NCBI GenBank assembly: GCA_036245525.1 | Contig: BTPG01000006.1 | Span: 71,802,464-71,866,463, forward strand | DNA: 64,000 bases | Direction: 5' to 3' | DNA from: Semisulcospira habei | Taxonomy: Eukaryota > Mollusca > Gastropoda > Semisulcospiridae | Shown here: positions 51,741-60,793 of the stretch, piece by piece | How the letters are laid out: each line of letters opens with the position of its first letter | Position numbering within the stretch: the first letter of the stretch is position 1 | The notes under the pieces: model-generated | The model's database searches: none | Told to the model about the DNA's origin: nothing | The model's input: the letters and a program-made list of their open reading frames with translations, nothing else | Made by a program: the position numbers and the translations under genes

Positions 51741-51814
<74 letters not shown>

Positions 51815-53139
51815 AAGTCTAAAATATGATTTTCATGCTAAATAGTAAGCAAATACTGGTATCAAACACGGTGAATGGGCATGCCTCACTGATTCAGTTA
51901 TAAGCTGACTGTACACATTCCGACAAGTTTTCACTCTCTCCAATCAATCCAGCTGATCAGAGAGAGTGCGAACAGCCAGAGGGAAAAAACTGTTGTGGAG
52001 TCTGCTGGTCCTGGTACTGATAGACCTGTACCTACACCCTGATGGTAAAAGTTGGAAAAGCTCATTGCTAGCGTGGGTGGAATCACTGTAGATAAGACTT
52101 GCTCTACGTAAGAGACGCTGCTGGTACAATGAGTCCAGGCTAGGAAGATCTCTGCCTATAATTTTTGAAGCGGTCTTGACCACCCTGCTCAGTCTGATTT
52201 TTTCTTTGGCCATGATGGAACCATACCAAACTGTGATTGAAAAAGTGGGCACGCTCTCAATCACAGCTCGGCAAAATTGCATCAATATCTGGGCACCGAG
52301 ACCGAAACTTTTCAGACATCGCAGGAAGAACAAGTGCTGCCGTGCTTTTGGGACGATGAGGCGAGTGTTTTTCTTCCACTTAAGGTCACATGACAGGATA
52401 GTGCCAAGAAACTTAAAGTTCTGGACAGTTTCAATGATTTCACTATTGATCACAAGAAAAAAAGGAGTAAAATATTGAATATTATCACATACACATACAC
52501 GTACAGTTTCTCAAAACATACCAACTCTAAGGGCCTCTGCGATGTGTTCTGGGTCATGTAGATGATCACACAGGGACATGACTGCCCTCTGACGTACAAG
52601 TAGTGTTTCATCGTTTAGTTCACGGTTCTGGAAAAGAAGGGTAAATTAATATCTACACTGTCTTCATGGGGTTGGCATATTATATGAAACTGATGAAGAA
52701 ATGGAGAAACTTGCATTCAAAGTAATAAGTCTGTCAACGAAGACTTCTACATAGTCCCCCTTAACACATGGAACCGGGCAGTGAAGAAAGTGTGATAGCA
52801 AGTTGTGTATGAAATCTTTAAAGAAACTCAAAGCCCAAGAATCATACTTCGTACAAGGAACATGGGAACAAAATTGTGCAGTGAGCATGAGGCACAGATC
52901 ATGTGCGGGGCTGACGAGAATCTATGCCCCTTGCAGCTTTCTGATGTTTCCATTTCTCGGCACTGAATGGGTTAAAACAACAATGCAGACAAAACTCATG
53001 AATGGAAGTCGATCAGTCATCAATGTAACATGATAAAATATCTTACAAGCCGAGGTAATGCGCGGTCCCCGTATGCTAATGGTGTTCTCGTTGCATCGAT
53101 CAATGGTGGGTACTTAGCTGAAATAAGAGTTTTCGCCAT
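43091..53139 (-). CDS. RSPH14: Radial spoke head 14 homologue (RSPH14/RTDR1), complete, 10 coding exons
   Basis: RSPH14 is an armadillo-repeat protein assigned to the radial spokes of motile cilia and flagella. The ten exons sum to 1023 bp (340 aa plus stop; the human protein is about 348 aa) with consistent phases throughout. The N terminus (YPPLIDATRTPLAYGDRALP) matches human PPDIDPTKAAIAYGCRALP. Internal armadillo-like segments include AVMSLCDHLHDPEHIAEAL, LLTDPDLTVRQKSTECL and SPDVRANAAGAIM. The C terminus ADIAVRVITWQP resembles human ARIAISVIEFKP. A start context of A at -3 and an upstream X-box support the chosen ATG. Introns hold fold-backs, a tandem array with a SINE-like insertion, and LINE fragments. 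The exons themselves show no lesion. Confidence 0.94.
43195..43414. repeat. Family A fold-back in RSPH14 intron 9
   Basis: TTAACCCATTACATCATGAA...ACATGAAAAGGGTTAA, 220 bp, core around CTTGGCACCTCTGGTGCCA. It starts 20 bp from the exon 10 acceptor, so it would be transcribed close to a splice site. Confidence 0.85.
43657..43860. repeat. Family A-like fold-back, rearranged
   Basis: TTAACACATTAAGC at the left. The right hairpin arm occurs twice (CCACCCTTGAACTATCATGG and AGAACCCTTGAACTATCATG), suggesting a small internal duplication. Confidence 0.65.
43986..44048 (-). CDS. RSPH14: RSPH14 exon 9
   Basis: Encodes 21 residues, ALTCLSEAPEGRKFLLEH then VEK, between TTTGCAG and GTGAGT. Human: ALTMLAEAPEGRKALQTHV. 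Confidence 0.94.
44390..44501 (-). CDS. RSPH14: RSPH14 exon 8
   Basis: Completes Ile, then encodes ITITTLGKYTAISGGAIGPL and VNLVDDTTSEVRLNALK, ending at a codon boundary before GTGGGT. Human counterpart: [20 protein letters not shown]...ARLNATK. Confidence 0.93.
44530..44740. repeat. Family B fold-back (right of RSPH14 exon 8)
   Basis: TTAACCCATTCAGCCC at the left. The core contains a small AAGC duplication at GGCACCAAGCAAGCTAATCT. Right end GGGCTGAATGAAATG has lost TTAA. It starts 29 bp upstream of the exon 8 acceptor. Confidence 0.85.
44828..44984. repeat. (CA)n microsatellite, interrupted
   Basis: Several ACACAC blocks in RSPH14 intron 7, broken by ATACAC. The preceding 44745-44820 (GAAATGAAACTTTATTTTCC) looks like the end of an unidentified retroposon. 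Confidence 0.9.
45722..45935. repeat. Family A fold-back (right of RSPH14 exon 8)
   Basis: Core GGTGGTGCCAAAATAGTTTG around GGCACC-TGA-GGCGCC; right end GATGTAATGGGTTAA (45929-45935). The left terminus has lost TTAA. Confidence 0.8.
46063..46179 (-). CDS. RSPH14: RSPH14 exon 7
   Basis: Completes Ser, then encodes VPLAGKDKAVECGSVAALIS and LLTDQSPDVRANAAGAIM, phase 2. Matches human EGKKQVCHFDVIPILVHLL...VKSNAAGALM. Donor GTGAGT. Confidence 0.93.
46526..46674 (-). CDS. RSPH14: RSPH14 exon 6
   Basis: Encodes ELILNTLHFCMRVDTAKALE, then ADAMQAFTTLLKHTAPTIRA and KAARDIMDL, phase 2. Human counterpart: FILDTLVLCLQEDATEAL...NIRSKAARALLNV. Acceptor TTTTACAG, donor GTGTGT. Confidence 0.93.
47385..48745. 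repeat. ~164-bp tandem array with TGACCTTTGACCT motifs (RSPH14 intron 5)
   Basis: TTAGTATGCATAG-like units recur near 47441, 47608, 47771, 47935, 48476 and 48640, with a spacing of 163-167 bp once the 378-bp insertion is removed. Each unit has TGACC(C/T)TTGACCT and ATTTGAGAAAAAACATCTT. The right end is ACGGCGGACGGACAGACGAC. Confidence 0.85.
47996..48360 (+). mobile_element. SINE-like retroposon, copy 1 (RSPH14 intron 5)
   Basis: It is flanked by the 13-bp direct repeat GGGTTTGAAGTTG (47983-47995 and 48361-48373) and sits inside one unit of the 164-bp tandem array. It starts with a TTGGTTGG-like tail followed by TACATTGCTTAACGTCCCGA, and is the inverted counterpart of 57688-58080. The strand is arbitrary because no promoter box was identified. 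Confidence 0.82.
48861..48937 (-). CDS. RSPH14: RSPH14 exon 5
   Basis: Completes Gly, then encodes AEGIVETGLVATLVNKLNTE and LDEIK, ending at a codon boundary before GTGAGA. It aligns with human [20 protein letters not shown]. Confidence 0.9.
49205..49420. repeat. Family A fold-back (TTAACTCATT subtype) in RSPH14 intron 4
   Basis: TTAACTCATTCAGCCCCAAC...AGAATGTGTTAA. The hairpin shows a compensated pair of changes, GATCGAGCATGATAG with CTATCATGCTCGATC. It lies 38 bp from the end of exon 4 (49458). Confidence 0.86.
49458..49592 (-). CDS. RSPH14: RSPH14 exon 4
   Basis: Encodes HAIGRDAFLDYQIIKPVSDL, then FDDAEDIARKNAHLAIEMVS and ETPP. Human counterpart: [21 protein letters not shown]. Acceptor CTCTTAG, donor GTAAGT. 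Confidence 0.93.
49852..49915. repeat. GC-rich hairpin, GGGCCCACTG family
   Basis: GCCCTCAATGGCCGCAGTGG pairs with CCACTGCGGCCATCATGGGC around an 18-nt loop. Related, more decayed copies are near 2595-2632, 16330-16375, 27655-27700, 37933-38012 and 46720-46800. Confidence 0.65.
50008..50072. repeat. Family D core beside RSPH14 exon 3
   Basis: ATGCATACATTTTCATGAGC with GGGTTCATGAAGATCTGTGT. It ends 35 bp downstream, in gene sense, of exon 3. Confidence 0.6.
50107..50193 (-). CDS. RSPH14: RSPH14 exon 3
   Basis: Encodes (G)IAVSLKNLLTDPDLTVRQK and STECLFVIA, an armadillo-type helical repeat. It matches human [20 protein letters not shown]. Acceptor TTGCAG, donor GTAAAA. Confidence 0.92.
51743..51808. 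repeat. (AC)n microsatellite (RSPH14 intron 2)
   Basis: 33 uninterrupted AC units next to the L2/Rex-like LINE fragment. Confidence 0.97.
51944..52453 (-). pseudogene. L2/Rex-like LINE, 3' RT fragment (RSPH14 intron 2)
   Basis: 169 codons from NFKFLGTILSCDLKWKKN through VWYGSIMAKEKIRLSRVV to LFQLLPSGCRYRSI are the C-terminal part of an L2/Rex-type RT ORF. It is 5' truncated and sits next to a long (AC)n tract. Confidence 0.78.
52522..52627 (-). CDS. RSPH14: RSPH14 exon 2
   Basis: Encodes NRELNDETLLVRQRAVMSLC and DHLHDPEHIAEALRV, plus one base. Human counterpart: [25 protein letters not shown]. Acceptor TTTCCAG, donor GTATGT. Confidence 0.93.
52887..52975. repeat. Family D right part (RSPH14 intron 1)
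   Basis: GAGGCACAGATCATGTGCGG, CGAGAATCTATGCCCCTTGC and right end CACTGAATGGGTTAA. The left part is missing. Confidence 0.65.
53047..53139 (-). CDS. RSPH14: RSPH14 exon 1 (start codon)
   Basis: Encodes 31 residues from MAKTLISAKYPPLID to DRALPRL and stops at a codon boundary before GTAAGA. The start context is AACATGG, and the match to the human N terminus is direct. Confidence 0.92.
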
Positions 53140-53200
53140 GTTTACGAATACTATGCTGTACGCGTCTCTACCTCTGCCTTACTCCGCGCCACGGCGTGCT

Positions 53201-53214
53201 GTTGCTACAGCAAC
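53201..53214. promoter_or_regulatory. X-box (RFX site) upstream of RSPH14
   Basis: GTTGCTACAGCAAC fits the RFX consensus RYYNYY-N(1-3)-RRNRAC on both strands, with a 2-nt spacer. It lies 62 bp upstream of the RSPH14 ATG, the usual distance for X-boxes of ciliary genes. Next to it, on the minus strand, CGCCATGTTG resembles a YY1 site. Function is inferred from motif, position and gene identity. Confidence 0.75.
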
Positions 53215-53297
53215 ATGGCGCATGCTCTCTACGGCCTGTCGTTTTAGCCAAATAAACCCAAATAATGCTAAATGCTACCTAAATGAAGCCAAATGAG

Positions 53298-54085
53298 ATG
53301 ATGATGATGATGATGATAATGTCCGCTTGTAATGCGCATCCACTCCATGCTAGCAGCATGCTCAGGGCGCAAAAAATAAAATAAAATAAAATTTAAAAAA
53401 TAAATATATAAATACAACACACGCAACTTCTGGTGCACATTAGTCCTAGAATTAAAAGTCAAGAAACAGTTGGGTTTTGAGGTGCCTCCTGGAGGTGCCA
53501 ATGCAGTCAATGACCCTCAAGGATTGTGGTAGTCCATTCCACAGCCTAGGTCCGCAGTGTGAAAATGCCCGGAAACCAAGTCGCTTCTTTGTGTGGCTTC
53601 AGTTCAACACTTGAGATGCAGAGCGGTTTGGACCGGACAGCAGAACGGGGCTGCCTTGGATGGTTATGGCGTGGGACTATTTCCCGGAGGTACTCTGGTG
53701 AGTCTGGGTCATTTACAGACTTGTGGCACAAAGTAAGAATCTTGTGATCAGTTCTCTGCTTGACTGGAAGCCAGTGGAAATGCTTAAGGACTGGTGTGAT
53801 ATGCTCCCTTCTTTTGGTTCTTGTGACAATTTTGGCGGTCGTGTTCTGAACCAGTTGAAGACGTCTGAGTTGTTGCTCTGGCAGACCCCAAAGACAGCTG
53901 TTACAGTAGTCCAGTCTGGATAGGACGAAGGCAACGGCGATAGCATTTGCAGCTTTGGCTGTCAGGACAGGTCGTAGTTTCCCAAGGGAGTGAAGATATG
54001 GTATTAGCATCCCCTGACATGAGCACTGATATGGTCTTCCATGGTAAGATCCAAATAAATCCATATAATACCAAAATGAACTCAA
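53298..54085 (-). pseudogene. CR1/L2-like LINE, 3' RT fragment upstream of RSPH14
   Basis: VLSRLDYCNSCLWGLPEQQL, RLQLVQNTTAKIV and FHWLPVKQRTDHKIL are typical of the RT C terminus of CR1/L2-type elements. It ends in a (CAT)n tail at 53298-53320 on the minus strand. It was inserted in AAATAA/CCAAAT-rich DNA just beyond the RSPH14 promoter. Confidence 0.78.
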
Positions 54086-54099
54086 ATGATGCTGTCAGT

Positions 54100-54101
54100 A
54101 T

Positions 54102-54146
<45 letters not shown>
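54100..54146. repeat. (TG)n microsatellite
   Basis: GTGTGT for about 46 bp. Downstream, 54230-54330, short units of the type CAAGTCGCCAAAGTAA recur imperfectly. Confidence 0.95.
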
Positions 54147-54147
<1 letters not shown>

Positions 54148-55315
54148 ACCTAGGCACAGGGCTATAAGGTATATAATCAACTCAGCTGTAATTATCGGTT
54201 GCCCATATGCCAACTCGCCCATGCGCCTTCTCGCCCAAGATACGAAGTCATCTCGCCAAAGTAAGCAGTCAAGTCGCCAAAGTAAGAGTCAACTTGCCCA
54301 ACCATGAAGTCAAGTCACCCAAAATCGTTTGCTTGCTTGTTCCTATAGGAGTGCGCGCGGGTGTGTCTGTGTGTGCGTGTTTGAGTGAGTGAGTGAGTGA
54401 GTGTGTGTATCTTGTGTGCAGTGGCGGATCCAAAGGTAGGCTCCAAAGTTCATGTTACCGCACATCATTACGCCACTCTGTCAACGTGAAAGTGTAGCAG
54501 TGTCTGTGTTTTTCTGCTGTAAATATAATACAAAACGTTGAATGGTCGGCGAAACATCTCAAGTAAACTTAACTGTTTTAATGCCATAAGGATCAGGAAC
54601 TTATCAACGAAATCTCACTATTCTTTTTCTTCTTCTTCAGCGTTCCCGAGTTTCTGCCTCAGGTGTCAAGATTGGTTGTTGATATTAAGTTCGTGGTCTG
54701 CAGTAGGTCTAGAATGGCGGAGCCCAGAGTTTCTCTGACAGCGTTGCTCCATGTGGCCAGTGCTGTATCCTGGCGTCTTGGTACAGGGGACAGGACTGCA
54801 GTACAAAGGCTCTGGGGTCTGTAAAACAGTTTCACACCAGGGACGTAGCGGACCACTCCGGCGCTCCGGCGACCGCCGGAGTACTTTTTTGGGAAAAAAA
54901 AAAATAGAGAGAGAGAGAGAGAAAGAGAGAGGGAGAGAGCAAACCTGTCGTGGTGTCTGGTAAACAGAAAACTGTCAAAATCGCCGGCCCAAGTACGAAA
55001 GCTACTGGCCGAAGTGCATCAATATAACAGACTTCTGCACCACTAGCTCCCCCAATCGAAAGGACATGAGGCAGCACTAGCTCATTTAAATTAAAAGCCG
55101 CTCGCCGACTCCAAACGGAAACAGCCTCATGACACATTAAACGAAGCCGAACGACCTCCCAATATGAAACCAACTGGCATTATCTTTTTCCTACGCGTCA
55201 CACCGCAACCACCGCACCCCCAACACCCCCCCCCCCCTCCCCCCCCCCCCCAAAAAAAAAAAAAAAAAAAAAAAACCCGGGGAAAAGAAAACGGAATAAA
55301 CCAGAAACAGAAAAA

Positions 55316-55594
55316 ACCGCCAGACTTTTGAACTATGGAGCGACATCCAAGAAATCATAGGACCAGCACACAAATGGCCGGAAAGAAATAGGAAAATACA
55401 TGTGGACGATAAACCTCCCACACTTCCAAAGAATCCTACTGGCCGCATTCATCTTCTCCAATGGACTGAACCCTACGATATTCTTTGAATGGGTCGACTT
55501 CTTGGGCCTTTGCAGAGACAAGGGAGCTAGGAAACAACTAGAATACCTCTTCATATACTTTAAAGAGGGCAAAGACAGCAAAGCTACGACATGA
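55316..55594 (+). pseudogene. Unrecognised ORF remnant inside the hAT-like element
   Basis: Two frames join to give FELWSDIQEIIGPAHKWPER, then, after a one-base shift, MWTINLPHFQRILLAAFIFS and NGLNPTIFFEWVDFLGLC. The balanced amino-acid content and helix-like pattern suggest a once-real protein, perhaps a structural protein of another transposon. I cannot name the family. Confidence 0.4.
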
Positions 55595-56041
55595 TCAAAG
55601 GGCGCTACTGACCGCGTTAGACGGAATCTCGAAACAACCCAGACAAACACGGAATTGCCCCACCAAAAATCAAAACGGCTATGGACACGACATGAAACGA
55701 ACACACCACCACTAGAGGGGTCTAGCCTTTCCAAGTGATAGATTGAGCGAGAATACATCCTCTTGAACAATACAAAATAAACCACAAAACAAACTACCAT
55801 AAAAACCTAACAACAATTAAAGGTTTCCTCAACAAAAACATAAAGGTCAGCACGCTGTTGAAGGCAGCCCTCAGCCAATAAAGGCTTAAACATGCCCGAA
55901 ATACACCTAACAGCTAACACAAAACGTGACTGATTTGTGAATTGTCATAAAGATATACGGCTGGTCACATCAAACCATCACATAGTGGTGTGCGATTTAC
56001 AGACACCTTTTTACAAAATAGAAGAAAAAAAAAGATCACGC

Positions 56042-56191
56042 ATGCACGAGGCTCGATTGAACCTTTTAATGGTACTTCACGTCCACAAGTCTAAAACTGA
56101 CTCACTCAACTTGATTCGTGTTGTCAACAATTTTGTGGCTTCTGCAGTACGCAGGCAAACAGTTTTTGGGACATTTTCTGAGCTGGACTGA
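56042..56191 (+). pseudogene. hAT-type transposase fragment
   Basis: It encodes MHEARLNLLMVLHVHKSKTD, then SLNLIRVVNNFVASAVRRQT and VFGTFSELD. The LHVHKxKTDxL...F pattern with a terminal FGxFSE is familiar from animal ZMYM1-like/DUF4371 hAT proteins. Only a fragment remains. Confidence 0.6.
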
Positions 56192-56651
56192 TGTGTCAAG
56201 AACCAATGTGCTTAAAAAATCCCGTGCAACACAAATGTCTGCTGTCAAAGTTGACTCGGTCAGGAGATGCAAAGCTTTTGTGATGAACATTTCTTCTTGT
56301 TGTATCTTTTCTTTAATTTTGTTTCGCAAGTCTCATCTACAACAAAAGATCTTCAACTCTGACATGTGCTCTTCTAACTACAGAAAGGCGAGTTTGTTTA
56401 CTAATTGATTGGTTTACCCATGACCACTTGAAGGATTTAAACAATTGTGACATTTCCCAATTATTGATTCCAAGCCATCATATCATAGGTAAGTCTTCTT
56501 TGGATGTGAATGTTGTTTCTTTAAAATAGAGTTAACATTTTAGTATCAACAAATAAGCTTTTGGTCGCCATCGTCCCTCAATTAGTTTTAAAACTTTCCG
56601 ACTTTCTCTGGTAACCGCCGGACTACTTTTCTCATGCCCGCTACGTCCCTG

Positions 56652-57688
56652 CACACAAGTAGTCTGCAGTGTGTGACAGTCCAAGACGGTACAAGTGTGC
56701 ACGCAATCGGCAGTGACCAGTCCTTAGACGGAATATGGTGGTCTGTTGGTGGCGCTGGAGGTGTCTTAACTGGTTGTGTTGGGTCTGCCAAGTCTGCATG
56801 ATAGTGCCGCTTAATGAGGGTTTTGACTTCCTGGAAGGACATCGGTTGGTTTGGCTGCTCAAGCTTGCTGCCGGACTTGGCGAGTCGGTCTGCCTCCTCG
56901 TTTCCTGATAGTCCACAGTGAGCAGGTACCCACTGAACAGCCACTTGTGTTAGGCGTGAGAGGGCGACCAGCAGGTGCAGTGTTTCTTTCTTCAGCTGCT
57001 CACTGGGGGACTGCAGGCTTTGGATGGTGGATCTGCAGTCGGTCAGAAAAACGACGTGTGAGGGCAGGGGATCGTCTGCACTGACAAGCCTCTCGTAGAG
57101 CAGTGAGTTCAACCCGGTAGTTGGTTGACAGTCTTCCCGCAGGCAGGGATTTGGATGTGGTGTGTCCATCTGGGTAGCGGATGAAAATTCCACTGTCTCC
57201 ATTCTTGACAGCTGCGTCTGAGGATCCATCTGTGAAAACGTGTGCCCAGACTGATGCATTGTAATCTCGGTTCAGCATTTCCAGTGTGAGAGACCTGAGG
57301 ATGGCTTCTGACTGGAATTCTTTGCTGGCTATTCCTGGGACATCAGTAACAAACAGCACGTTTTCCAGGGAGGTGTTCCAGTCCTCAGTAGCTTGAAGAG
57401 GTTCTCGACCATCTGAGGCATTGTGATGGTGTCCTGGTGAGCTCTTGTAAGCTGTTTTGTGAGATGGTTGAAGCTGCTCCTCTTCAGCCTGCTCTTTGTT
57501 TGTTCTTGGAGTTGCTGATGGACTGGGTGGGTGGGCAGTCTCTGCAACTTTTCACTGTGAGCAAGGACCTTCTCCTCCCGTCTTTTGTCTAGGCAGTGAA
57601 GACCAGTGGTGGTTTCTAAGGTGTGGATGGGTGTCGTTTTTAGCCCGCCTGTGATGATGCGCATGCCTGCGTTCTGCACTCTGGCCAT
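56652..57688 (-). pseudogene. LINE post-RT region and RNase H domain, frameshifted
   Basis: After the SINE-like insertion, RVQNAGMRIITGG continues the RT C terminus. RNase H motifs follow: HVFTDGSSDA, NYRVELTALREA, VFLTDCRST and GNEEADRLAKSG, covering the acidic active-site residues. One frame change falls between the second and third motifs. The domain ends at the CAGGG element and resumes at 54837. Confidence 0.8.
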
Positions 57689-58080
57689 CCCCCACCCAGG
57701 TCTGCCCTGGGGGACTTGGGTGGGATTAACTAATTTTTAGTTCCCAGGGTCACCCTGGTCAGCCCCACAGGGTGGGTTTTCCTCTCTATTCTGGGGCATG
57801 TGTTTCTGTCTACCCTTGGTCCATTCACCTGTATTTGCCTTTTTAAAACTCCCCCTACTGTCTGCGCTGCCTGTAGCTCTTGATATTGGATGTGTGTTGC
57901 TAAATGGTCTTGGCTTTATTTAGGCCCCATGTCTTAGGTTTATTTAACGTATTGGACCAGCTGGCGACATACATTCAATGTTCTGTTTAGATTTTTGTTT
58001 CACAAGCAGTGCAGGCATGTCTTGAGAAAGTCTTGTTGCTGTCGGGACGTTAAGCAATGTACAATCAATATACCAATCAA
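57688..58080 (-). mobile_element. SINE-like retroposon, copy 2
   Basis: It is flanked by the 13-bp direct repeat TGCACTCTGGCCA (57675-57687 and 58081-58093). Removing insert and one repeat restores the LINE RT reading frame. It matches 47996-48360 in reverse orientation: a CCCAGG-rich end, CTTGATATTGGATGTGTG, GGGACGTTAAGCAATGTAC and an AACCAA-like tail. It has no coding capacity. The strand given is tentative. Confidence 0.82.
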
Positions 58081-59399
58081 TGCACTCTGGCCAGCCTGCT
58101 CGTGTTGCTCTTGGCAGCAGTGGCCCAGGGTGCTAAGCCATACTCCATCACAGGACGGATGTTTCCTGTGTACACCTGCTTGAGGATGCTGTTGTTTGCT
58201 CCCCATTTGGTGCCTGCCAGTTTCTTCATGACAGACAGTCTTCTCGTGGCCTTCCACTCCGCCTCTTTGATGTGTGGATTCCAGGTCAGTTTCTTGTCTA
58301 GTTTGACACCAAGATAGGTGGGAGTGTCATCCTGGGGAACATCTTGGTTGTTGACCGTTAGTTTGAGGGATTCTTTGGAGTTGGAGAGGGAGGAGCAAGT
58401 GGAGACTGTCTTCTGACTGCTGATGGTGACACACCAGTCCCTCGCCCATCTGGAGGTGTTGTTGAGGGCCTCCTGCATTCTGACTGTAGCACTTGGAGTG
58501 GACTCTGAGGCGTTCCACATGGCAAAGTCGTCAGCATGCAGGGCTCTCGTGATGTGTCTGGAGAGGCCATCAGTGATGTCATTAATGAAGACGAGGAAGA
58601 GGGTGGGGGAAATCACATCTCCTTGGGGAACACCTTCCCTGATCTTGACGGTGTAGCTCAGACTGTCACACAGCTTGACCCTCGCTGTTCTGTGGCTGAA
58701 GAAACTCCTGATCCAGATGAACATTCACCCGGCAACTCCTGCCATCAATAGTTTCAGAAGAAGACCCTCTTTCCACAACTTGTCAAACGCTTTGGAGAGG
58801 TCAACGAAGGTGGCGACTATTTTCTTCTTTTCCTGGAAGGCATTTTCTATCGACTGTGCAAGGTAGATGGGCTGGTCTTCAGTACTTCTGTTCTTCCTGA
58901 AGGCTGTCTGTTCTTTGGTGATCAGGTTGTTGGTTTCCAGATGCGACAGAAGTCTCTTGTTGATCATGCGCTCGAGAGTCTTGCCGAGGCAGCTTAGCAG
59001 GCTGACAGGTCTGTAGCTGGACTTCTTGTTTGGGTCTTTCTTGGGTATGGATGCAATGGTGGCCTCCTTCCACGCTGATGGAAAAACATCCTTTCTCCAT
59101 GAAAGGTTAAAGAGTTCAAGCAGTTTTCTTCTGACAGCTGGTCCAAGATGCTTGATCATTTCGTTGCAGACTCCGTCTTTCCCTGGGGCTTTCTTGGTCT
59201 TGAGTCTCCTGATCGCATCATTGAGTTCTGACAGAGTGAGGTCTGAAGTCATGGCTGCAGTGGGGTTTGTCTGGTGTTGAAGCTTGGTCTGCAGCTGTGT
59301 TTCGATTTCCCTTCTTCTTTTTGCTGGGATTTTTAGAGTACTTTCCATCTCAAAGGCATTAGCAAGGATGTTGGCAGCTCTCTTCCCTGTGTGGAGCAT
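58077..59399 (-). pseudogene. LINE reverse transcriptase, single internal stop
   Basis: One frame carries KKAPGKDGVCNEMIKHLG, SYRPVSLLSCLGKTLERMI, ATFVDLSKAFDKL, GVPQGDVISP and HADDFA (catalytic ADD). It is broken only by TGA at 58725-58727, where related RTs usually carry a basic residue, consistent with a CGA-to-TGA change. The frame ends where the SINE-like repeat enters. Confidence 0.88.
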
Positions 59400-59566
59400 A
59401 CCATCTTCCGCAAGTGCTGTGGATCTAGACGTGGTTGTGGCATCCTCGTTCAGAGTCTTGGTGAGACGTCATAGTTGTCCAGTGCTTTGGTCCAGGCTGA
59501 GTGAGGATGTTTTTTCGTGCCAGCTTTGACGGATTTCTTTTATCTTTGCCATGTTGAAGTCCTCCT

Positions 59567-60793
59567 TCAATTGTTTATGCCTGGCAGTTGTTTCTGGCGT
59601 TGGGGTCTTCTCCATGTCATTTCTGGCTTCTGAGAGTTGCTGCCAGAGTTTTGCTCCAGTAGAGTTTGTAGTCTTTTCTGAAACCACGGGGGATAGAATT
59701 CTGAGCTGCTGATATGATGGCTTCTGTCAGTTTTTTTTTGTTTTTGTTTTTGTTTTTGTTGTTTCTTGTGTTTTTTGTTGTTGACATTTTTGTTTATGTC
59801 CTCTGTTAGGTTGATGCAGCAGAGTGCCTCAGCATGGACTTGATATGTTGTCCAGTCAGCTTTCTTGAAGTTCCAGCTGGCTCTTTTTCGGTGGTGTTCG
59901 CTGGCAGTCTTTTCATTTGCAATGTGCAGGATGATAGGAAGGTGGTCGCTTCCGCCCAGCTGATCATTTACGACTCTGGTGGCTTGTTTCTGAGCATCTT
60001 CTGTGGCCATGGCGAGGTCAGGAGTTGATGTTTTTTTTTATTTCCAAGCTCTGGAATAGTATGTTGGTCTGTCATCAAGCTGGTTAATCAGGACTAGCTG
60101 GTTGTCGATGAGCCAGTCCTCTATGTCCTCTCCTTTGCGGTCCAAGTCTTCATACCCCCAGCTCGGTGAGTGAATGTTGAAATCCCAAACAATTATGTGG
60201 TTTTCTGGCAAGAGCTGAATGGTTTGGAGGTCAAGCCTTGAGGTGGGAGGGCTATAGCAGTTGGTGATGAGAAGTTCTTCATCTTGCAGGAGGATCTTGA
60301 TGGTGACAAACTCAAGTTAGACTGCTGCTGTCTGTTCTATCAACAGCGCCGGGATTCCATGCCTGACAAGAGTTATTACTCCCCCTTTGTATCCAGTGGG
60401 TCTGTCTTATCAGAAAGTTTCATAACCTCTGATGAAGAATCTGCGGCTTTCTGTCAAGTGAGTTTCTTGGATGCAGATGACATCAATGTTGTTCTCTTTC
60501 AGGAAGGCGTGTAACTCTGTTTTCTTTTGCTGAATGCCTTCTGCGTTCCACTGCACAACCCTAAGAGCTGTCGTTGGAGTTTTAGAGAGACCAGCAGCAC
60601 GACTCTGCCTCCCCCTGGTTCCCAGCTGGGTAAGCAGAGCCGCCAGTCGCAGAGGTGGGTCCCTTAGAGGCTGAGGGCCCGGCACCGTCCCCGCCTGGCT
60701 TTGGTCCACGGGGACGACACCAGATCGAAATGTCCATCTGAGGCATAATCCATGAGGGTTGCGTGTGTGCTCGTTTCCCTGACGGGTTTCCAC
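59567..60793 (-). pseudogene. LINE endonuclease domain, frameshifted
   Basis: It begins with VVQWNAEGIQQKK and ICIQETHL, the start of an exonuclease-endonuclease-phosphatase fold. It resumes after frame changes with GGSDHLPIILH (catalytic SDH). A Gln/Lys-rich expansion near 59730-59770 comes from a simple repeat on the opposite strand. Confidence 0.75.

Larger units (their letters stand above)
54838..56651 (+). mobile_element. CAGGG-ended hAT-like DNA transposon, non-autonomous or decayed
   Basis: Its inverted ends are CAGGGACGTAGCGG and CCGCTACGTCCCTG, flanked by the 5-bp direct repeat CACAC (54833-54837 and 56652-56656). A plus-strand fragment near 56042-56188 resembles the C-terminal part of ZMYM1/DUF4371-type hAT transposases. 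It splits the C-terminal coding part of the I-like LINE. The rest is non-coding apart from the ORF at 55316-55594. Confidence 0.72.

Noticed and set aside
51395..51808. ORFs with long VCVCVC runs (also 54086-54153 and 62115-62459)
   Set aside because: They are translations of (AC)n/(TG)n repeats with no codon or splice support.
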